This document shows positions 1 through 7,227 of a stretch of 39,249 bases of DNA, piece after piece (position 1 is the first letter of the stretch; every line of letters begins with the position of its first letter). Source of the DNA: Bacillota bacterium (GTDB lineage Bacteria > Bacillota_A > Clostridia > Tissierellales > Peptoniphilaceae); assembly GCA_023418535.1 (NCBI GenBank), contig JAEZZN010000042.1:1-39249 (forward strand), written 5' to 3'. Position numbers and translations under genes: made by a program. A model generated the notes under the pieces. That model ran no database searches. It saw only the letters and a list, made by a program, of their open reading frames with translations, and had not been told where the DNA came from.

Positions 1-7
1 AATATTA

Positions 8-16
8 TGTTATAAT
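8..16 (+). promoter_or_regulatory. possible extended -10 element upstream of lrgA
   Basis: TGTTATAAT matches the extended -10 consensus (TGnTATAAT). A start about 7 bases downstream would fall inside the lrgA Shine-Dalgarno sequence (AAAGGAGG, 21-28), leaving almost no leader, so this may be chance. Any -35 element lies outside the window. Confidence 0.25.
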
Positions 17-32
17 TCTAAAAGGAGGATTT

Positions 33-404
33 ATGAAATATATTAGACAAATAGCAATCATATTTACAATTACATTCTTAGGTGAAATATTAAAAGAAAT
101 ACTTCCGATACCATTTCCTATTCCGTCTAGCGTATACGGACTTATTTTAATGTTAATTTCTCTTTTAACTAAGATTATTAAAATTGAAGACATTAAAGAA
201 TCTGCCTATTTCTTTATTTCAATTATGCCCATAATGTTCATTCCACCAGCTATAAATATAATCACAATATGGCCGACTATCCAATCTAAATTGCTAGCAT
301 ATTTTTCAATATGTATTATATCAACATTAATTGTAATGATATCATCAGGAGTATTAACACAAAAAATTTTAGATAATATGGAGAAGAAAAATGTTAATAG
401 ATAA
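33..404 (+). CDS. lrgA: LrgA/CidA-family holin-like membrane protein
   Basis: This 123-residue, very hydrophobic protein has about four membrane segments. The PIPFPIPSSVYGL stretch (residues 25-37) is typical of the CidA/LrgA family, where a conserved P-x-P-G/S-x-hydrophobic loop precedes the second helix. Family members are holin- or antiholin-like proteins that modulate murein hydrolase activity and programmed lysis; some LrgAB pairs instead transport pyruvate or related small acids. The ATG at 33 follows AAAGGAGG at 21-28, so the start is secure. It overlaps lrgB by 14 bases in another frame, which implies translational coupling. The lytSR-type regulators often found beside lrgAB are not inside the window. 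Family assignment is strong; whether it acts as CidA or LrgA cannot be told from sequence. Confidence 0.88.
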   Translation: MKYIRQIAIIFTITFLGEILKEILPIPFPIPSSVYGLILMLISLLTKIIKIEDIKESAYFFISIMPIMFIPPAINIITIWPTIQSKLLAYFSICIISTLIVMISSGVLTQKILDNMEKKNVNR

Positions 405-1086
405 TATTAGTCAAAATATATTTTTTGGAATAGCTTTAACACTTATAGCATTCAATATAGCTCTTTTGATAAAAGATGTAACAAAATTTGCAATATTTAA
501 TCCTCTACTTATATCCATACTTATTACACTAGCAATTATTTTATCATTAGATATTAAAGTAGACTCATATATGAATGGAGCTTCATACATAGGTAATTTA
601 CTTACCCCAACTACGGTATGTTTAGCAGTTCCACTTTATGAAAATCTTATAATACTAAAACATTATTGGAAAGGCATTATTATAGGTATTATAATGGGAG
701 TTATTTCATCAGCCCTTACCATTCTTCCTTTAGCTATTTTATTTAGTTTATCTAAACAAGACTATCTTACCCTACTTCCAAAGTCTATCACAGGAGCATT
801 TGGAATGGGAGCTTCTCAGGAATTAGGAGGAATTGTTCCAGTTACCGTTATTATAATAATTATCACTGGAATATTTGGTTCAATGATAAATGATTACATA
901 TTTAAAGTGTTTAAAATTACCCATCCTGTTGCTAAAGGAGTTTCACTTGGAGCTTCTTCACACGCTATGGGAACATCTAAAGCTTTTGAAATCGGAGCAA
1001 CAGAAGGTGCTATAAGCTCTATTTCTTTAATTATAACAGGTATATTGACTGTAATAAGCATATCCTACTTTGCAGGATTATATTAA
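391..1086 (+). CDS. lrgB: LrgB/CidB-family membrane protein
   Basis: This 231-residue polytopic membrane protein is the usual partner of LrgA. Family hallmarks visible are LLTPTTVCLAVPLY (about residues 70-83) and a C-terminal block around SLGASSHAMGTSKAFEIG, which is nearly invariant in LrgB/CidB proteins. Length matches the family (about 230). The start ATG lies inside the end of lrgA, with GGAG at 380-383 placed 7 bases upstream, so the pair is translated together. Known family roles are control of murein hydrolase export or activity during overflow metabolism and stationary phase; pyruvate uptake is described for some members. A strong hairpin follows the stop codon and ends the two-gene unit. 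Confidence 0.93.
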   Translation: MLIDNISQNIFFGIALTLIAFNIALLIKDVTKFAIFNPLLISILITLAIILSLDIKVDSYMNGASYIGNLLTPTTVCLAVPLYENLIILKHYWKGIIIGIIMGVISSALTILPLAILFSLSKQDYLTLLPKSITGAFGMGASQELGGIVPVTVIIIIITGIFGSMINDYIFKVFKITHPVAKGVSLGASSHAMGTSKAFEIGATEGAISSISLIITGILTVISISYFAGLY

Positions 1087-1093
1087 TTCATAT

Positions 1094-1127
1094 AAAAAAC
1101 GAAGACTATTTATAAGTCTTCGTTTTT
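1094..1127. terminator. bidirectional intrinsic terminator between lrgB and the rhodanese gene
   Basis: A perfect 13-bp stem pairs 1095-1107 (AAAAACGAAGACT) with 1115-1127 across a 7-base loop. Runs of A on the left and T on the right give a U-tract in either direction. It sits between convergent genes whose stops are at 1086 and 1156, so it can serve both. Confidence 0.92.
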
Positions 1128-1155
1128 GCTTTTATCACTAAGTAATTCTATTTAA

Positions 1156-1725
1156 TTATATTTTATCTTTATATAGTTTGTAAAAAGCATAAGATCCATC
1201 TAAGTTATATACATCATATCCTAAACTTTTTAAAAATTCTTCAGCTTGTGCAGATCTTGATGATGAATTACAATAAAGAACATATTTTTCATTTTTATTA
1301 AATTCATCAACTCTATTAGATAGTTCACTTAGAGGAATATTCTTTGCATTTAAAATATATCCTCTTTCATACTCATCAACTTCTCTCACATCTATTAGTT
1401 TATATCCTTCTTCTACATAATCCTCTACTTTATCAAGTTCTAATCTGTTTGTCTTTTTTGTAATCATGTCATTCACTATTTCTGATAATTTATATATTAC
1501 AGCATCTAGAGAATTATCATCTGAAAAATATTCGCTTAAATCATATATATTAACTTTATTAATTATAATATCATTTAATAGCTTTATTCCAGATTCAGCA
1601 TTTCCTTTTAAATCTACTACCTCTTCTATAGTTTGATTATCAACATTAACTAATAGTTTTAGATAAATTTCTTTCGTTTCATCTCTATCTACAAATGGAG
1701 CTAAAATATGAATTACCTTTGACAT
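1156..1725 (-). CDS. rhodanese-domain protein with uncharacterised N-terminal region
   Basis: The C-terminal half (about residues 97-189) is a rhodanese domain. It contains LIDVREVDEYERGYI with the conserved Asp-Val-Arg, NAKNIPLSEL, and an active-site loop YCNSSSRSA with candidate catalytic Cys152. Rhodaneses carry sulfur as a cysteine persulfide for sulfurtransfer or redox roles. Residues 1-95 are mixed alpha/beta without a signal peptide or cysteine; I do not recognise them. The protein should be cytoplasmic. It is the last gene of a unit with the phosphodiesterase and the UMF1 transporter, 24 bases after the transporter stop, and its ATG follows AAAGGGGG. The acceptor is unknown, and the active loop Cys-Asn-Ser-Ser-Ser-Arg differs from the common Cys-Arg-x-Gly-x-Arg. 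Confidence 0.82.
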   Translation of the reverse strand: MSKVIHILAPFVDRDETKEIYLKLLVNVDNQTIEEVVDLKGNAESGIKLLNDIIINKVNIYDLSEYFSDDNSLDAVIYKLSEIVNDMITKKTNRLELDKVEDYVEEGYKLIDVREVDEYERGYILNAKNIPLSELSNRVDEFNKNEKYVLYCNSSSRSAQAEEFLKSLGYDVYNLDGSYAFYKLYKDKI

Positions 1726-1749
1726 AAAACCCCCTTTAATATTTATATA

Positions 1750-3009
1750 TTACTCTTTAATCCTTCTTTCCAATATTAAGAATATTACACCTAATATAAA
1801 TAATGCAATAAGACTTAAAACTCCATTTTTAACATCACCTGTCAATTGAGTCATTAACCCTACTAAAAATGGTCCCATAATAGCTGCAAATTTACCAAAT
1901 ATATTGTAAAAACCAAAAAATTCGCTTGAATTTTCTTTAGGAATTATCTTTGCAAAATATGATCTTGATATTGACTGAATACCTCCTTGTGAAGTGCCTA
2001 CTAAGAAAGCCATAATCCAAAAATGAAGTGCAGAAGTTATAAAATAAGCAAATATTACTATAATTGTATATATACCAACTCCTACATAAATCATTGTCTT
2101 TGCACCATACTTTTCAGATAATTTACCATAAATAATTGAAAATGGAAAAGCTACAAATTGAGTAAATAATAAAACTACTAATAATGTAGTTGAAGATAAG
2201 CCAAGAGCTGTACCATATGATGTAGCCATTCTTATTATTGTATCTACTCCATCAATATAAAAGAAATAAGCAAGTAAAAAGTAGAAAACTCTTTTGTGTT
2301 GTTTTATTTTGATAAAACTTCTCCCAAAATTCTTTATCCCATCAAAGAAATTAATTTTACCACCAATAATTCCATGCTTTTGTTCTACATCTCTATACAT
2401 TGGAAGAGTATATACAAACCACCAAATTGCAGTTATGACAAATGAAATTCTTGATGCATTGACAACAGATATAGGTATTAGTTCTTTTTGTGCCAATACT
2501 ACAAATATCATACATATTATAAATGGTATAGTGGAACCGATGTAACCTAAGGCGAATCCAAGAGATGAAACTCTATCCATTCTCTCATCTGAACTAACAT
2601 CTGTTAAAAAAGAATCATAAAACACATTTCCAAGTGAAAAACCTATGGAAGATAGTATATAAACTATCATAAGTCCCTTCCATAGCCCAAATGGTACTAC
2701 TGCAAGTAGTCCTGTAGATATAACTCCGATTAATGAAAAACTTACAAATAATTTCTTTTTCATTCCCATATGATCGGCAATTGCACCAAGTATAGGGCTT
2801 AAAAAGGCAACAATTAGCGAAGCAAAAGAATTTGTATATCCCCAATAAGTTGTAGCTTGTTCCGCACTACCTCCAGCTCCAACTACCATACCACTAAAAT
2901 ATATAGGAAGTATAGCTGATAATACCGTCATTGAGTAAGCTGAGTTTGCCCAATCATAAAGCATCCAACTAATCTCTTCTTTAGAATATTTTTTAAGTAA
3001 TTTACGCAT
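1750..3009 (-). CDS. UMF1-family major facilitator transporter
   Basis: This is a 12-helix membrane protein of about 419 residues. Its opening SWMLYDWANSAYSMTVLSA motif is the signature of the UMF1/Atg22-like branch of the major facilitator superfamily, and DHMGMKKK in the loop after helix 2 is the MFS motif A region. A second copy-like loop, GKLSEKYGAKTM, appears after the central loop. Substrates of bacterial UMF1 proteins are poorly known; vacuolar relatives export amino acids. I place the start at the ATG at 3009 because GGAG (3016-3019) lies 6 bases upstream, inside the end of the phosphodiesterase gene. The longer start at 3021 has no good ribosome binding site. The 1-base spacing to the upstream stop suggests translational coupling with the phosphodiesterase. 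Confidence 0.88.
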   Translation of the reverse strand: MRKLLKKYSKEEISWMLYDWANSAYSMTVLSAILPIYFSGMVVGAGGSAEQATTYWGYTNSFASLIVAFLSPILGAIADHMGMKKKLFVSFSLIGVISTGLLAVVPFGLWKGLMIVYILSSIGFSLGNVFYDSFLTDVSSDERMDRVSSLGFALGYIGSTIPFIICMIFVVLAQKELIPISVVNASRISFVITAIWWFVYTLPMYRDVEQKHGIIGGKINFFDGIKNFGRSFIKIKQHKRVFYFLLAYFFYIDGVDTIIRMATSYGTALGLSSTTLLVVLLFTQFVAFPFSIIYGKLSEKYGAKTMIYVGVGIYTIIVIFAYFITSALHFWIMAFLVGTSQGGIQSISRSYFAKIIPKENSSEFFGFYNIFGKFAAIMGPFLVGLMTQLTGDVKNGVLSLIALFILGVIFLILERRIKE

Positions 3010-3010
3010 A

Positions 3011-4300
3011 TTAGTCTCCATTTAATATTTCTTTTAAAACTCTACCATCAGTATTTCTTAATTCTAGTCCCAATATTTTTGCAAATGTAGGCCCTTCGTC
3101 AACAAGACACATATCTTCTATCTCTATATTCTTCTTAATACCTCTTCCCTTTGCCATAAACACAGTCTCATAATCTATCTTAGTATTTGGATTATAACCA
3201 TGATTATTAGTATGATATGAAATGTCCAATCCTTCTAACTCATTAATTGACATCAAAGCTTTAGGAGCAATTGCATTTTCAAACAAGTAGTATACATTTG
3301 CTTCAAGCATCATCATACAATTTGGATCCGCACCTAATTCTTTCGCTTCTTTAGAAGTAAATATATTTTCTATTGCTTCATACCCTATATTTTCTTCAAT
3401 TAAATTTTTTATAATCTTAAATTTTGACTTATCCTTGCTGTATATATAACAAGAACCTCCAGATTCTTTTGCTAATACAGTCCAATCTATAATAGTTACT
3501 TTATCATCAGTTTTAATATATCCATTTTCCTTAAATAAAGTATTTAGGAATATGATATTTGAAGCATCTTTACATGAATGATCTCCTAGTACTATTAAAG
3601 TAGTATTATCCCATCCATCATATTTTTCAATATGATCAATTATATCTCCAAGTCTTTCATCATGATGGTCTAATGCCTTGAAGGCCTCATCTGAATAAAA
3701 TCCAAAATCATGTCTTTGTGTATCAAGTTCTATATAATGAACCATTGAAATATCAGGACTATATGTTTTAGCCGCATACATTAAATTGGCATGGGTAAAA
3801 TTATCTAAATTAGGCTGCTTTAATCCATCCATTAAATGTTTATTCTTTAAAAATAAATCTATTTGAAAAGCTATACTTCCATTCAACATATTAAGAATAA
3901 TTTGATTTTGCCATGGTCTATTTGGAAATATTTCTGGCAAATTATATTTAATATTGGCTCCTGCTGTAACAGGCCATAATAGACACATTACATCATATCC
4001 ATTTTTGGTGGCTAGTTGTTGAAAAGTTTCACTTTTAATATATTTTTCTTGCCAAAACCAATCTGGACTTTTTCTTTCAGGTTGAATTTTTGTATTATTA
4101 ACTATTCCATGCTTATTAGGAAAATTACCAGTAGATATGGATGTATGAGCAGGATATGTTATAGAAGGATAAATGCTTTTTACATTGAATGAAAAACTAG
4201 CGTCTTTAAGTAATTTATTAAAATTTCTTTTATTTTTTAAATACTTCATATCAACTTTTGATAATCCATCAAAAGATATAATATACATTTTAGGTTTCAA
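3011..4300 (-). CDS. alkaline-phosphatase-superfamily phosphodiesterase (NPP-like)
   Basis: This 429-residue protein has the metal and nucleophile pattern of type I phosphodiesterase/nucleotide pyrophosphatases. Asp11 is in ISFDGL, and Thr48 is the likely nucleophile in YPSITYPAHTSISTG. Asp193 and His197 (ELDTQRHD), Asp240-His241 (LGDHS) and His367 (NNHGY) complete a two-metal (usually zinc) site. No signal peptide or membrane segment is seen, so it should act in the cytoplasm, unlike many relatives. The start is TTG at 4300: AGGAGG at 4308-4313 is 7 bases upstream, while the next ATG (4288) would be 19 away. It leads a unit with a UMF1 transporter and a rhodanese protein, hinting at breakdown of an imported phosphodiester or pyrophosphate compound. 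The substrate is unknown. Confidence 0.85.
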   Translation of the reverse strand: MKPKMYIISFDGLSKVDMKYLKNKRNFNKLLKDASFSFNVKSIYPSITYPAHTSISTGNFPNKHGIVNNTKIQPERKSPDWFWQEKYIKSETFQQLATKNGYDVMCLLWPVTAGANIKYNLPEIFPNRPWQNQIILNMLNGSIAFQIDLFLKNKHLMDGLKQPNLDNFTHANLMYAAKTYSPDISMVHYIELDTQRHDFGFYSDEAFKALDHHDERLGDIIDHIEKYDGWDNTTLIVLGDHSCKDASNIIFLNTLFKENGYIKTDDKVTIIDWTVLAKESGGSCYIYSKDKSKFKIIKNLIEENIGYEAIENIFTSKEAKELGADPNCMMMLEANVYYLFENAIAPKALMSINELEGLDISYHTNNHGYNPNTKIDYETVFMAKGRGIKKNIEIEDMCLVDEGPTFAKILGLELRNTDGRVLKEILNGD

Positions 4301-4307
4301 AATAAAT

Positions 4308-4313
4308 CCTCCT
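4308..4313 (-). promoter_or_regulatory. ribosome binding site that fixes a TTG start
   Basis: On the minus strand this reads AGGAGG, 7 bases before TTG at 4300. It decides in favour of TTG over the in-frame ATG at 4288. The upstream AT-rich gap (4314-4400) has only a weak TATAAA (4323-4328) with no well-spaced -35. Confidence 0.7.
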
Positions 4314-4402
4314 CGAATATTATTTATACCTATATAATAACATTAAATATCAATTTCTTATTTAAATAATAGTTAAATTTAATATAGTAAATTATTTAAA
4401 TT

Positions 4403-4495
4403 AAAAAAAATCGTTCTAGATTATTAAGGTACCCCAAAAAGTTGGACCTAAAAACCAACTTTTTGGGGTCAGTTCATATATCTAAAACGATTTTT
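4403..4495 (-). terminator. intrinsic terminator of the glucosaminidase gene with a palindrome in its loop
   Basis: The outer stem pairs 4480-4495 with 4406-4421: 16 bp with one G-U wobble when read as minus-strand RNA, but a C-A mismatch when read on the plus strand. It ends in a run of U (4403-4410). The 5' arm begins seven bases after the glucosaminidase stop codon. Its 58-base loop holds a second, independent perfect 15-bp inverted repeat (4431-4445 with 4455-4469). Confidence 0.75.
4431..4469. repeat. perfect 15-bp inverted repeat resembling IS3-family ends
   Basis: ACCCCAAAAAGTTGG (4431-4445) is exactly inverted at 4455-4469 across a 9-base spacer. The motif CCCCAAAAAGTTGG with TGAACTGA outside it (reading inward from 4476) resembles terminal repeats of IS3-family (IS150-group) elements as I remember them. 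No transposase is nearby, so this could be a solo or collapsed element end, or a small palindromic mobile repeat. Confidence 0.5.
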
Positions 4496-4501
4496 CATAT
4501 T

Positions 4502-7000
4502 TTATATATCTAAACCTGATTCATGAACATAATTACCATCGGATAATTTTATCCAACCATCATTCAAATACCCTTCAATATATTCACCAACATACTTGAT
4601 TGCCACTATAATTGAATTTGTATTTGCTTCTTTCCTAACATTCATTGTCTGAGTTAATTTTCCAGATACTTTTGTACCTTGTGGAACAGAGTTATTTGCT
4701 AAACCTGATTCATGAACATAATTACCATCGGATAATTTTATCCAACCATCATTCAAATACCCTTCAATATATTCACCAACATACTTGATTGCCACTATAC
4801 TTGAATTTGTATTTGCTTCTTTCCTAACATTCATTGTCTGAGTTAACTTTCCAGATACTTTTGTACCTTGTGGAACAAAATTATTTGCTAAACCTGATTC
4901 ATGAATATAATTACCATCATATAATTTTATCCAACCATTATTCAAATACCCTTCAATATATTCTCCACCATACTTGGTTCCCACAATACTAGAATTTGTA
5001 CTAGGTTCTTTTCTAATATTCATGGTTTTGTTCAAGTTACCAGATACTTTCGTTCCTTTTGGAACAGAATCTGTATCTAATAAGGAAATATTGGATATAC
5101 CTGAATCATGAATATAATTACCATCAGATAATTTTACCCATCCATCAATTCGATACCCTTCTATATAGTCACCTGAATATTTTTGTCCTACTACACTGGA
5201 GTTTGTGCTTGGAGCTTTTCTAATATTCATAGTTCTGTTTATAGTACCAGATACTTTTTTCCCATGTTGGTTTGAATTAGCAGAAATAAAACCTTTATTT
5301 TCTACAAAATTGCCATTTTCCAACAGTATCCATTCTCCTAAATCTTTACCTTTTACATAACTTCCTTTTTCTAGAGTATGAATAGTTTTATTTCCTGGAT
5401 GTCCTGAAACTTTTGCATTTTCAGATATATTACCAGAAATATTTTGTAAGCCATCTAATAATTTTCCACTATATACATATTTTCCATCAGAAAGTTTTAT
5501 AAAGTCTCCTATCTTATATCCTTCAACATATGAACCTGCTTTTAATAAACCAATTACTTTTGAGTTTAGATTACCACCAGCTCTTAAATTGTAAGATTTA
5601 GTTGTGTAACCGGATACTTTCTCTCCTATCTCAAGGCCTACATTTTCAATAAATTTTCCATTTTTTAAAAGAATGTAATTTCCTATAGAATATCCTTCAA
5701 TATATTGACCTTGTTTATATTTATCAATAACTTTTTGATAAGGATGATTTGAAACATTTGCATCTGATTTTAGATATCCTGAAACCTTCTTTAATTCTTT
5801 TAATAATGGTGCATTATATACATATTTTCCATTAGAAAGTTTTATAAAGTTTCCTATTTTATGTCCTTCTATATATGTTCCAGCTTTTAACAATCCAACT
5901 ACTTTAGAGTTTAGGCTAGCACCATCTCTTAAATTATAAGATCTAGTTATGTAACCGGATACTTTTGGTCCCAATTCATCAAATCTAGTTAAATTGTAAG
6001 TTTCAATTAAACTATTTAGACTGTTAGCATAAGCTGGAGATGTTGCATATCTACCAGTTAAATAATTAGTTGCCTCTCTATAATTTGCTGTACGAGATTT
6101 TCTAACACCTAAATAGAAATTATAGTTCCATGAAGATTTATCATCGTCGCCTGTTAAAACATATACGTAATCTTTAAGTGATTCTAAATAAGATGGATAT
6201 TTTCTAAAATTAGCTAATACGTTATATCTATTTCCACTACTTGTATATTCAAAAGTTTTAATTAAAATAGAATCTGAATTATAAGATCCTTTTACTCCAA
6301 ACAAGTTATGGAATGGTTTATTTGCTAATAATGAATTTCCCCATCCTGACTCTAAAATGGCTTGAGCCATCATAACTGAAGCGTATAAATCATTTTCTGC
6401 TGCTAGTCTCTGAGCTAATGGTCCTATTTCATTAATAAATTCAGATGTAGTATAATCATTTGCAGTTCTATATGATCCACTATTTAATGCTGGATTAATC
6501 CAATATCCAGTATTACTTTTAGTTTTAGAAATTTCAATCATATTATTGGATGCGCTTAGTACATAATATATACCACTAGACAAAGTAGTTACTGGTGACT
6601 TGCTATTATACGCATCGCTTGCGCTCCTATATGCTTTCATATCAGAATAAACAACAAAAGATGAGTATCTATTAATTGTAGATTCTATGGTAAGAATTGG
6701 AACATCTGGTGTAATTACAATTGAACCATCTTTGAAATCATTCGGATTTATCCAAGCTCCTGGTTGACTAGATGAATAAGAAATATTTATCATACCATCG
6801 TATCTAGTAAAGACATAGTAATCACCTGCAGACCAAGTTCCTTTAGAATTAGTTCTATTTTTTGCATCTGCAGCAGTATAATAAATTGTAACAGATTTTG
6901 GAATATTAATTTTGTCAGAAGCAAATATGATTGATGTATTAATAATAAATATAAATGCTAATGATAAAAGCAATATTTTCTTTAAAATTTTCGACTTCAT
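4502..7000 (-). CDS. secreted endo-beta-N-acetylglucosaminidase (GH73) with SH3-like repeats
   Basis: This 832-residue peptidoglycan hydrolase has a signal peptide (residues 1-28, likely cleaved after FAS). Two N-terminal units each end in WINP (about 36-86 and 113-170). A GH73 glucosaminidase domain follows (about 184-340), with AILESGWG giving likely catalytic Glu217. Eight C-terminal SH3-like repeats from residue 356 start K-V-S-G and end around Y-x-H-E-S-G-L; they probably bind the cell wall. The last two repeats are almost identical, reflecting a 189-bp DNA duplication. No sortase motif or membrane anchor is present. The gene has its own promoter (7031-7059) and terminator, so it is monocistronic. 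GAGG lies 6 bases before the ATG. The likely role is autolysis, daughter-cell separation or wall turnover. Confidence 0.92.
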   Translation of the reverse strand: MKSKILKKILLLSLAFIFIINTSIIFASDKINIPKSVTIYYTAADAKNRTNSKGTWSAGDYYVFTRYDGMINISYSSSQPGAWINPNDFKDGSIVITPDVPILTIESTINRYSSFVVYSDMKAYRSASDAYNSKSPVTTLSSGIYYVLSASNNMIEISKTKSNTGYWINPALNSGSYRTANDYTTSEFINEIGPLAQRLAAENDLYASVMMAQAILESGWGNSLLANKPFHNLFGVKGSYNSDSILIKTFEYTSSGNRYNVLANFRKYPSYLESLKDYVYVLTGDDDKSSWNYNFYLGVRKSRTANYREATNYLTGRYATSPAYANSLNSLIETYNLTRFDELGPKVSGYITRSYNLRDGASLNSKVVGLLKAGTYIEGHKIGNFIKLSNGKYVYNAPLLKELKKVSGYLKSDANVSNHPYQKVIDKYKQGQYIEGYSIGNYILLKNGKFIENVGLEIGEKVSGYTTKSYNLRAGGNLNSKVIGLLKAGSYVEGYKIGDFIKLSDGKYVYSGKLLDGLQNISGNISENAKVSGHPGNKTIHTLEKGSYVKGKDLGEWILLENGNFVENKGFISANSNQHGKKVSGTINRTMNIRKAPSTNSSVVGQKYSGDYIEGYRIDGWVKLSDGNYIHDSGISNISLLDTDSVPKGTKVSGNLNKTMNIRKEPSTNSSIVGTKYGGEYIEGYLNNGWIKLYDGNYIHESGLANNFVPQGTKVSGKLTQTMNVRKEANTNSSIVAIKYVGEYIEGYLNDGWIKLSDGNYVHESGLANNSVPQGTKVSGKLTQTMNVRKEANTNSIIVAIKYVGEYIEGYLNDGWIKLSDGNYVHESGLDI
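4512..4889 (-). repeat. two 189-bp tandem repeats encoding SH3-like units
   Basis: Positions 4512-4700 and 4701-4889 are in-frame 63-codon copies that I count as differing at only four bases, giving two amino-acid changes. A more diverged third unit starts at 4890 with the same 189-base period. The near identity of the two terminal copies points to recent duplication or gene conversion. Confidence 0.93.
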
Positions 7001-7030
7001 GTTATCCTCACTTCCATTATCATAATATAT

Positions 7031-7059
7031 ATATTATCAAATAAGGAATTTCTTTTCAA
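7031..7059 (-). promoter_or_regulatory. sigma-A-type promoter of the glucosaminidase gene
   Basis: On the minus strand, -35 TTGAAA (7054-7059) and -10 TAATAT (7031-7036) are separated by exactly 17 bases, about 30 bases ahead of the ATG at 7000. The rest of the 7001-7227 gap is AT-rich, with only the rpsA terminator recognisable. Confidence 0.65.
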
Positions 7060-7180
7060 TAAATAGTTATATTTTTGTAATCTTTTTTATACTTTTTCTT
7101 AACCTTTGTTATATTCAAATTAATTTAAAATAGTTTATAAAAAAAAATATAATTTACTATTATACTTATTTGTTTAAATT

Positions 7181-7211
7181 AAAAAGAGTATTGATCTTTA
7201 ATCAACACTCT
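7181..7211 (-). terminator. intrinsic terminator of rpsA
   Basis: The arms 7201-7211 and 7185-7195 form an 11-bp stem with one G-U wobble in minus-strand RNA and a 5-base loop, followed by a U run (complement of 7181-7185). It lies 16 bases after the rpsA stop and separates rpsA from the glucosaminidase gene. Confidence 0.88.
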
Positions 7212-7227
7212 AAATATTTATCTTAAA

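Noticed and set aside
2615..2845. Cys-rich 76-codon frame within the UMF1 transporter
   Set aside because: Same strand, alternative frame of a clear membrane transporter; odd Cys/Phe composition is a frame artefact.
4301..4501. tRNA or small RNA gene in the gap upstream of the phosphodiesterase
   Set aside because: The palindromes are explained by a terminator and an IS-like inverted repeat; no cloverleaf or CCA end is seen.
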